From Paraescarpia echinospica (Eukaryota > Annelida > Polychaeta > Sabellida > Siboglinidae): 64,000 bases of DNA. The stretch covers positions 3,400,108 to 3,464,107 of the forward strand of contig CM034539.1 in the NCBI GenBank assembly GCA_020002185.1, in the 5' to 3' direction. A program made the position numbers and the translations under genes. This document shows positions 56,352-64,000 of the stretch, piece after piece. The notes under the pieces were generated by a model. That model saw nothing but the letters and a program-made list of their open reading frames with translations, was not told the origin of the DNA and did not search any database. The number at the start of each line of letters is the position of its first letter. The stretch's first letter is position 1.

Positions 56352-57300
56352 CAGTTTATGGTTTCCAAAAAACAACCAATGTTACAAATTATTACAAACA
56401 CCACAACACGAATGCCTGCAGGAGTCTACGCAGAACTGTTGCCATCACATGCAAGAGCAGCGGGACGGTCAGGTTCTGAGAAACACTGTCTCCAGTCATT
56501 GACAATGAATCCAGTTAAATCCGAGCTGGACTCGGACAGTGACTAACTGAAGTTATAATGGAGTCCAGATTGCGTGAGAATGATTGAAGAGTTCGAGTAT
56601 TCCCAAACTGGTCACCACGAAGAGGCGTGTAACCTGCATTGTAGGTTTCTGAATGACGTGCAGTCTTTCATGAAGGTGGTGACCGGAATGGGCAACCCCT
56701 TCGTACCCACAGTTCACGAGCTCGTCGCTCTTGATACACGTGATGTGATGGAGCATGAAGTAGCCGTGTCCCTGTCCAAAATCCGTGAGGTTGGTCACGT
56801 CCTTCGCAAGGAATACGTAAAGACATGGCTAGGTAAGGTGACGGTTCGTCTGTCAGATACAATACACAGACAAAAACGTGTTTACATTCGCCAACCGACC
56901 AGTCCCCCGAAAGAAGGGAAGTAAAGTCGGGATACTGAAACAAAATACTGTGCTTGTCACCCAACTTTTCCTTTCTCTCCAATCACGTCCGGACGCGGAT
57001 ATGGCTGAATTCTTCAAATTCGAGAACCAGCAACAGCCTCCTCTATTAGACCGAAGTTCGCTCAGAGCGGGGATTAAGTTGGACATCCTCGTGTGCATTA
57101 ACGCACCAACTTGCCGCGCCAATACAGCGAGACAAGTGCGAGTTCAAGTGTTCGACATGGCTGCCGTCATCCACATCCGACTAGAGCAGCAACATTCGTT
57201 GAGTATGTACACGGTTGAACGCGTCGATGCAGTCAGGGACACCTACCCTGAACATAACCTGAAATCACTGACACAGCAGCCGCGTGGTAGAATCCTTTTT
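56352..57300 (+). pseudogene. PIN-like multicopy invertebrate protein, broken copy 2
   Basis: Frames read NTTTRMPAGVYAELLPSHAR, GRSGSEKHCLQSLTMNPV, then EEFEYSQTGHHEEACNLHCR, GMGNPFVPTVHELVALDTRD and, after a shift near 56920, RPDADMAEFFKFENQQQPPL, VRVQVFDMAAVIHI and RVDAVRDTYPEHNLKSLTQQ. From memory this is the same broad unnamed invertebrate family as 26946-28031 but another subfamily (GHHEEAC, LDTRD and D-YPEHSLK are typical blocks). Stops near 56545 and the frameshift break it, and the C-terminal acidic blocks are lost after 57300. Confidence 0.6.
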
Positions 57301-58378
57301 CCAACTTGTTTTTATACCACGCTGACGTTAAACTTTCCGTTCGGAAGCACACAAATTTTGTCATTATTGGCACTTGTCTGGTGTCCGTCGTTACAGCAAA
57401 ATGTTTGCATAATTTTGATACCTCATATGTTATTGCCGTCATTCACCATTATCCCATACATATCTACAATAAAAAATATTGCGTCTAAGAGCACTTTTGA
57501 AGCCCGAACAGAGGCCCAGTTTGCAAGAACATACACTGGTGTATCGCTCACTGCGGTAACGCGCGGCCGCAGCGGCGCAGACTGACGCAAACCGGGTAGC
57601 ACTTTGTGCCTAAAAAGTGGGCTAAGACGCAATATTTTCGTAATATAAATATGTCTGGAATGATTTTGGCCTAGATATTAGACAAGTTATCCTTTGTTTT
57701 CTTTTCTTTTAATCTGCCGGTTTTGCGGGCCGGCACTTCTTCAAAGTTGCCGGCCCGACGAAATATTTGACGATCTCGGACCTCCGGGTCGGCAGTAATT
57801 TCGAACGCTGATTGCAAATCAGATGTGTGTGTATCACACGATGTTTATTTTGTATGGTATTCGTAATTATTTGTTTTGCAAAGTTCATAAAATAATAAAC
57901 AGTATACACGCATTCCAAAAAAGACGCAGGGAAAGGCAACGCTGCAGAACACTTTAAATTAATGAAACGTGCAATTACCAGTTTCTTTTATACTAGAGGA
58001 GTTGCGCTATATATTTCGCACAGATGCTGTGACGTGCGCACTTGACACGTCACACCCCACACATCGTGGGAATGTCGCCTCCAGCCCACGACCGTCCTGT
58101 CTCTTTCAGGGTGGCCGGTGAATTTGTCGTTGCGTTGATGATCGTCAACAGTTTCACAGATTGCAGCAACGCCGGCATCGACACCGTCCGAAGAGGCAAT
58201 GTTGCATTGACACGTAGTAGAAATTGACGTGGTCAGCGAGGCTATATTACTGACAGAACCAATGCATTTCAACATGGCCTCTGGCGACGGTGTAATGTCG
58301 TTATTCCGCCGTCATCAACGCACACTTATGTGTGAACGCGTGACCTGACTAGAACTGTTTGTTTGAAACAGCAGTATG

Positions 58379-58409
<31 letters not shown>

Positions 58410-58935
58410 TATACATTGTATATTGTGTGTGCGTGTGTTAAATAAGTGTTATTATACACACATACACATGCGCGAGTGCACGTATGCACACACACACATA
58501 CACATGTGCACGCGCATGTGTATGACACTGTGTTTGTATTGAAAATGGACGTATGTTTGAGCGCACTCGTGTGCATGTGATTGTTGCTCTGCCAAATTAT
58601 AACCACTTACCACATTAGATCGAGAAAAGAGATGTATGTATTACTTCCTAATAACTTTTTTAAAAAGAAAGTTTTAATGACGTCATTTTTCACATAACTT
58701 GAAAATATTATTAATTTGTAGAAAGGTCGGCATTTTTTTTTTTTTTTAACGTGAATAATATGTTTAATAATAGACTGGCAAACCTTATCGAAACTTATTA
58801 AGATGTACGATAGTTTTAGCTACAACGATGTTGTTTGGCTAGGCTCAGAAGCAGAATGTACATATTTGTTTTTTTGTAATGTAAAAGTAAACAATATCCA
58901 TACAGCATGCAGTTTGTAACCTATGATTGCATGCA

Positions 58936-58970
<35 letters not shown>

Positions 58971-58982
58971 TATATATATGAG
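57301..58982. other. Mostly unassigned; short TA and mixed CA tracts
   Basis: (AT)n at 58377-58405 and an impure CA/TG-rich stretch at 58420-58530. A GC-richer patch at 57990-58275 is open on the minus strand (DAGVAAICETVDD in it), perhaps distantly similar to 59345-59600, but no splice structure is convincing. Confidence 0.4.
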
Positions 58983-59024
58983 TAATCTACTTCAACATAT
59001 ATATATATATGTTGAAGTAGATTA
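58983..59024. repeat. 42-bp perfect palindrome
   Basis: TAATCTACTTCAAC, seven AT units, GTTGAAGTAGATTA. It lies between (AT)n tracts at 58938-58978 and 59046-59066. Confidence 0.95.
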
Positions 59025-59344
59025 GTCATATGGTATATGCATATGTATATATATATATATATATATTATAAGTAGTGATTCTGGCGTATTCAGGATATGT
59101 GTATTAGCTTTTACTCATACTAAAATGAACACAACACATTTTTAGAATACATTTATTCATTGTGTGTTGTCACAATTGTGTAGTTACGTATCTCAACTAC
59201 ACCAATTACAGAAATACAATTTTATTTGTCAGGGGTGTGGTATATGGATTGTTATTTCCCTCTCATTGGCCATATTGTCGGGTTTCATCCAGAACGTCAC
59301 TGTGAATTCTTCCTTTTCCTCCACATTTATTTATCCCCTTAAAA

Positions 59345-59600
59345 AAGCAAGAAGAGTCGACTTGTTGAATACAGCGACAGTGACGTAGTCGCCACTAAGA
59401 TCCTTTGTCGTCTTTGTCACACTGCCGTCGTAATTGAAGCCACCCAGATTGCTAATATTCAGCAAATCTATGTGTTTTGGTCTCGTATTCTTACACACAG
59501 TCCGGCAGGTTTGGACAACACAGCCGGCGTCAGCGGCGAGATCGACCCGGCAGTAGCTGTCGGCCGACGTTCGGACTCACCGACACCGACGTCAACCCAG
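59345..59600 (-). other. Possible exon fragment, Cys-containing
   Basis: The minus strand is open for about 75 codons to a TAA near 59337: SADSYCRVDLAADAGCVVQT, then CKNTRPKHIDLLNISNLGGF and GDYVTVAVFNKS. It has an extracellular-domain look (paired Cys, NIS and NKS sequons) and is GC-richer than its flanks. It might belong with the signal-peptide exon at 62906-63086 on the same strand, but the splice edges are not clear. Not recognised. Confidence 0.25.
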
Positions 59601-60464
59601 CGATGTTAGTCAACTGTGCCGTCGAAATAAGGATTATTGAAGAAAATACAAGAACCGTTGGAATAACCACACATATCATTCGTAGCGCTGTCCCTGTACA
59701 CCACTTGTGATCGTCTCGTCGCCCCGTATAGTTGGTATTGAAATACTATTTCCTCTTTACGCTGGAGTCTATACACAGCGGCTATTGAAGCGTGAAATCA
59801 GATATCGTCACTGTGATCAACGGTCACATACCAGGAAGTTTTAGTTTGACGACGACGACAAAACCTGACCTTGATCTCTAGTTAAGTAATTGTCCCCGGT
59901 AAGTGGACTGAAACAAAAAACGACACTAACCAGGCCAGTTGCCAAGGGGTTCCAGGAATCACGCCAACCCCCTTTTTGAGAACAGCCTTCATCAAACACG
60001 TGAAACTCCGCATATTGCATCATATTTCCCATTTCTTAAAACTGCATATTTTATCACCTTTCTCAAAAACATTAGCCCTCGAAATAACGTTTAAAAATCT
60101 AGAAATATTTGATTTGCATTTGTTTTGTTTCTTAATCCAACTGTATCTTGCAAAAATTATGTGTTTTGTTATGTCCTACTTGCAAAGTTAGGTAAGTATG
60201 GTAAAGTCCAGGGAGCAGTGAACGATGTGCAGGCAACAACTAAGTCTACAGTCACCAGCTGAAAATGTCTCTAGTACGAACTAAAATGACTGCGATACTG
60301 CAAATTGAGTTGTTACTCCAGGGTTCCAGGCTGTCGTGGCAGAGACGCCAAATAGGCTGAGAGGATGGCTATAACGCGGTGCAGCAGTGCCATCTCACGG
60401 ATAGTGACTACATTACATTACACGGTTAATGCGCCGCCACAACACTAGGGTGTATCACGTTGAT

Positions 60465-61260
60465 ACCTGTCTGACTGTGAGTGAAATTTGTTGAAACTAG
60501 TCTGACTGTGAGTGAAGTTCATTGACACCTGTCTGACAGTATGTGAAGTACGTCAACACCTGTCATACTGTGAGTGAAGTTAGTCGGCACCTGGCTGACA
60601 GTGTGTGAAGTTTGTCGACACCTGTTTGACAGTGGTTGAACTACATCGATACCTGTCTAACTGTTTGTGAAGCTGTCGACACCTGTCTGACTGTGAGTGA
60701 AGTTGCGGTATCTGTCGGACTGTGAGTGAAGTTGTTGACACCTGTCTGAATGTGAGTGAAGCTGTCGACATCTTTCTGGCGGTAAGTGAAGTTCATCGAT
60801 ACCTGTCGGACTGTGTGTGAATTTCGTCGAAACCAGCCTGACTGTGAGTGAAGTTCGTCGAAACCAGTCTGACTGTGAATGAAGTTCGTTGACAGCGGTC
60901 TGACTATATGAGAAGTTCGTCGAAACCAGTAGGACTGCATGTGAAATTTGTTGACACCTGTCTGACTACGTATGAAGTTCGTCGACACCTGTCTGACAGT
61001 GTGTGAAGTTCGTCGAAACCAGTCTGACTGTGAGTGAAGTTGTTGACACCTGTCAGACTGTGTGTGAAGTAGTCGACACATGTTGGACTGTGCGTGAAGA
61101 TGTCGACACCTGTCGGACTATGAGTGAAGTTGTCGACACCTGTTGAACTGTGCGTGAAGTTGTCGACACTTGTCGGACTATGAGTGAAGTTGTCGACACC
61201 TGTCGAACTGTGAGTGAAGTTGTCGACACCTGTAGGACTATGAGTGAATAAATGAATGAG
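60465..61260. repeat. 30-bp minisatellite, about 26 units
   Basis: Unit GTCGACACCTGTCTGACTGT plus GAGTGAAGTT, varying at several positions, and ending in GAATGA repeats (61245-61280). As 30 is a multiple of three, long minus-strand frames result (FTHSPTGVDN repeats). These are not evidence of a gene. Confidence 0.93.
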
Positions 61261-61381
61261 TGAATGAATGGATGAATGAAAGTTCATATGTGCCGGACTG
61301 TGTATGAAGTTTGAAATGTTGAGAAACCAAGTAAAAAAATAAAAGTTAAATGCAAAAAACAAGGTGCACCTATACTACTCC

Positions 61382-61503
<122 letters not shown>

Positions 61504-61892
61504 TTGCTATGTATATCTACGGACTATATTTCAATTGATATTTTCAAACAACGCTCATTCAAAAACAGCCACATAATGCTTTATATTAAAAATACGCATA
61601 ACGCACAGCAGGTACTCTACCGAATCCAGTGACACAAGTTGCCAGAATCCAGAAGATGACGCCATCCCCGAGCGTGGTCAAAGCTAAAAGACGCTTTCGG
61701 GCGCTCGAGGAAGCGGGCGCCCAGACGCTTTTGGGCGTTCAAAGTCTAAGTCTGGAGTTTACTTGTTCGTGTAGTTTGTGTCGCCGTGACTGCCCACTAT
61801 TCCGTCGCTTTTTGCCAGAAAAATGGAGAATATCACTCACTCTAGTTTGCGACGCCGGATTTGCTGTTGTGCTGTAACTACTATGTTACGTC

Positions 61893-62395
61893 CGCATAGT
61901 GTAATGTATGGCATTGTAATTGCTATGACATGTGTAACTCATATAGTAGTGTATGGCATTGTAATTGCTATTACAGGTGTAACTCATAGTGTAGTGTATG
62001 ACATTGTAAGTGGTATTACATGTGTAACTCATAGTGTAATATACGGCATTGTAATTGTTATTACATGTGTAACTCATAGTGTAGTGTGTGGTATTGTAAT
62101 CGCTATTACATGTGTAACTCATAGTGTAGTGTATGGCATTGTAATTGCTATTAGATGTGTAACTCATGGTGTAATGTATGGCATTGTAATTGCTATTACA
62201 TGTGTAACTCGTAGTGTAGTGTATGGCAATGTAATTGATATTACAGGTGTAACTCATAGTGTAGTGTATGGCACTGTAATTGCTATTACATGTGTAACTC
62301 GTAGTGTAGTGTACGGCAATGTAATTGCTATTACATGTGTAACTCATAGTGTAGCGTATGGCATTGTTATTGCTATTACATGTGTAACTCTGAAT
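61893..62395. repeat. 45-bp minisatellite, about 11 units
   Basis: Unit GTAGTGTATGGCATTGTAAT then TGCTATTACATGTGTAACTC and ATAGT. Open in frame on both strands (255 codons plus, 191 minus) because 45 is a multiple of three. Substitutions between units are not biased to third positions in either frame as far as I can see. Confidence 0.93.
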
Positions 62396-62905
62396 GGAAG
62401 GGAATACGAGAAACAACATATGAACTGGCATATTCATAAACATGTCGACGGAATTCGACATGTTTACGGTTCAACAATAGTTTTTCTTCGGACATGTAAT
62501 ACTAACATAAACGACATGTCCATTGATCTAGAAAATACTTCCATCCTGGTTAGTCAAAATCAAAACATTGCGACCGACACCGCAGCATAGTATTCGAAGC
62601 CGTGTTCTCTCGGTCGAGTGTCCAAAGCTATAGTCACTGCACCACAGCGCTCCAGTGATGACATCAAGGTAAAGACAACACTACAGCAATGTTGTCCTAC
62701 ATAAACAACATCAACAGACGCGCCACATGTTCTTTGCTTATTTGTTAATACAAATGCTATATAAATGTCTTCGGTATGTGTGAACCTTCTCGTACAAATG
62801 CGCCGTCAATGAGAGGACTAAAATTCTTCTTCTTATATTTTTGTGTCTACATGGAAACGTACATTACTATTGGTACGAACGAGACCAATAAGATAGGATA
62901 CCTAC
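62396..62905. other. No recognised feature
   Basis: Presumed intron or flank of the minus-strand exon that follows; no motif recognised. Confidence 0.4.
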
Positions 62906-63086
62906 CTGACAATAGCTCGTGGAGTTCGCTGCTTTTATAAGTTTCGCAAACATCAGTGTTGTTTTTGTTGGACGAGTGCAACCCTATCAGCGAGGGGAGC
63001 TCGAGTCGACTGTCAAGACACGCCGTCAGTGTGTGACGAACCACAACCAGGTTTAATACCATAATAAGAAAATTCCAAAGAAACAT
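62906..63086 (-). CDS. Likely first coding exon of a secreted or membrane protein
   Basis: The ATG at 63086 (context AAAATGT) opens 60 codons starting MFLWNFLIMVLNLVVV, a clear hydrophobic signal-peptide core, followed by a Cys and a polar stretch with an NNT sequon. It ends at a strong donor, TCAG/GTAGGT (62906/62905), in phase 1. The later exons should lie to the left on the minus strand; the open stretch at 59345-59600 is one candidate, unproven. The protein family is not recognisable from this much. Confidence 0.5.
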
Positions 63087-64000
63087 TTTCGTTTAATATG
63101 AATTGCAAAATAAGAAACGTGTCGTGTCATTGGCAAATCCTATTTATTTTAAGAAAGATATCACCCCTATGTAAAACTCTAAAGTTTGAGATGTATACAA
63201 AATGCACTATGCGTCGTGTATATGATTACAAAGGTCAACGTGCGTATGCATTCACTTGAAACAAAAACTAGTGTCGTTATCACCGGATAATATTCGGATT
63301 GTTTTCTTTGGTGCGTTCTTTGTAAACACTCTTGCATTGAGGGAAACCTGTATTTATGGGTCAGCTGCAAAAACCTGTCGTAAATATATTCTGATTATAT
63401 TTCTGACACATTCTGGCGGGAAAAATATACGTAATTTATTAGTTATTGTATGGAGATTACAAAAAGGATATCTACGCAAATAATTTCAAGTACAATTCTT
63501 TTGTTAGGTTTCTTGTGGTGTTCGTTGACCTTTTTGCGGACGCTCTCAAAGATGCAATGAATGTTTAGTGTTGAACAGTTTTTTTCACAACGTATACTAA
63601 TCAAGATTACCACCGAACATGTAATCTTGAAAACTCGTCTGAGCAGGCGACGTACTGTAATGTCTATCTAAAGACAATGCAACTTTGTAAGCAATATGGT
63701 TATTAGCATGAGATAGGAAGCTACTAATAAATAAGATGCTATAGAAACAGACGAAGCTAAGTTGGAGGGAGAAACCAAGGATGCGGTAAACACACACCAT
63801 ATACACATATATGGTGAACACGACCACGTGATGTCTCCGACAATGTTGTCTGTGGAATCAATGATTGTCCTCAGCACTATCGGAATTTACAACTTTTTTT
63901 AAAATCTGGTTATATCTGGTTAAATACACCACTCTAGGATTTTCTTGTTCTTCGTATTCACGAGGAGCGCCCGTTTTCAGGGTAATATCCCACACATTGG
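63087..64000. other. No recognised feature
   Basis: The upstream region of the signal-peptide exon. I find no TATA-box or promoter motif that I would defend, and no exon-like frame. Confidence 0.4.

Noticed and set aside
60580..61362. Thr/Ser-rich repeat proteins on the minus strand
   Set aside because: Product of the 30-bp tandem array; frames shift between units.
63256..63483. Short plus-strand ORF near the right end
   Set aside because: No motif, no splice sites, AT-rich composition like its flanks.

Overview
This is a eukaryotic, AT-rich, intron-bearing genomic window packed with decayed transposable elements. I see no bacterial operons, Shine-Dalgarno-led genes or CRISPR arrays. The element set (CR1-type LINEs with a PHD plus esterase ORF1, RTE-like and other Jockey-superfamily LINE relics, a tRNA-derived foldback, long GT, AC, AT and AG tracts), a degenerin/ENaC (DEG/ENaC) channel gene family and two relics of a multicopy invertebrate PIN-like protein family point to a marine invertebrate. 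A mollusc or another lophotrochozoan is most likely. The species cannot be named from the sequence alone.

Layout. 1-7110 is copy A of a segmental duplication whose copy B lies at about 29290-35570; a third partial copy (C) of one stretch lies at 16500-17275. On the minus strand A and B each carry a 211-bp exon for the cytosolic N terminus of a DEG/ENaC channel, with its His-Gly motif. Upstream of it, joined in compatible reading phase in copy A, is an exon coding for tandem coiled-coil repeats. Copy B also has a likely TM1 exon (about 28955-29182) and a possible extracellular exon; in copy A these would lie beyond the left edge. Copy A is interrupted by RTE-like fragments (4085-5955) and a 51-bp minisatellite.

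8330-25500 is transposon territory: an RTE relic inside a minisatellite; a nearly intact CR1 element (9606-13879, minus); copies of a composite repeat, here called X, full of the motif CTTTAACATGGG (about 9340-9605, 13880-16500, 20305-22400); a second, broken CR1 (18237-20304); a GC-richer stretch with zinc-finger-like broken frames (22438-24095); and more LINE relics. 25600-29200 holds a minisatellite, a PIN-like relic and the channel exons. 35840-37189 is an endonuclease-only LINE insert between 111-bp direct repeats. 37850-50560 holds further LINE relics, including CR1 copies 3 and 4 (copy 5 is at 29655), and two possible exons near 39.3 and 39.9 kb. 53100-55290 is a large inverted repeat with tRNA-like heads in both arms. 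56352-57300 is the second PIN-like relic. The right end holds three tandem arrays and a likely signal-peptide exon (62906-63086, minus).

The best leads are: (1) a UUUAAAC heptamer directly before the ORF1 stop codon of the CR1 element, with ORF2 open in the -1 frame and no AUG ahead of its endonuclease domain; (2) a DEG/ENaC gene model with an N-terminal coiled-coil extension; (3) the 111-bp direct repeats around an endonuclease-only insert; (4) a perfect 14-bp foldback at the broken 5' end of CR1 copy 2; and (5) the CTTTAACATGGG array repeat.
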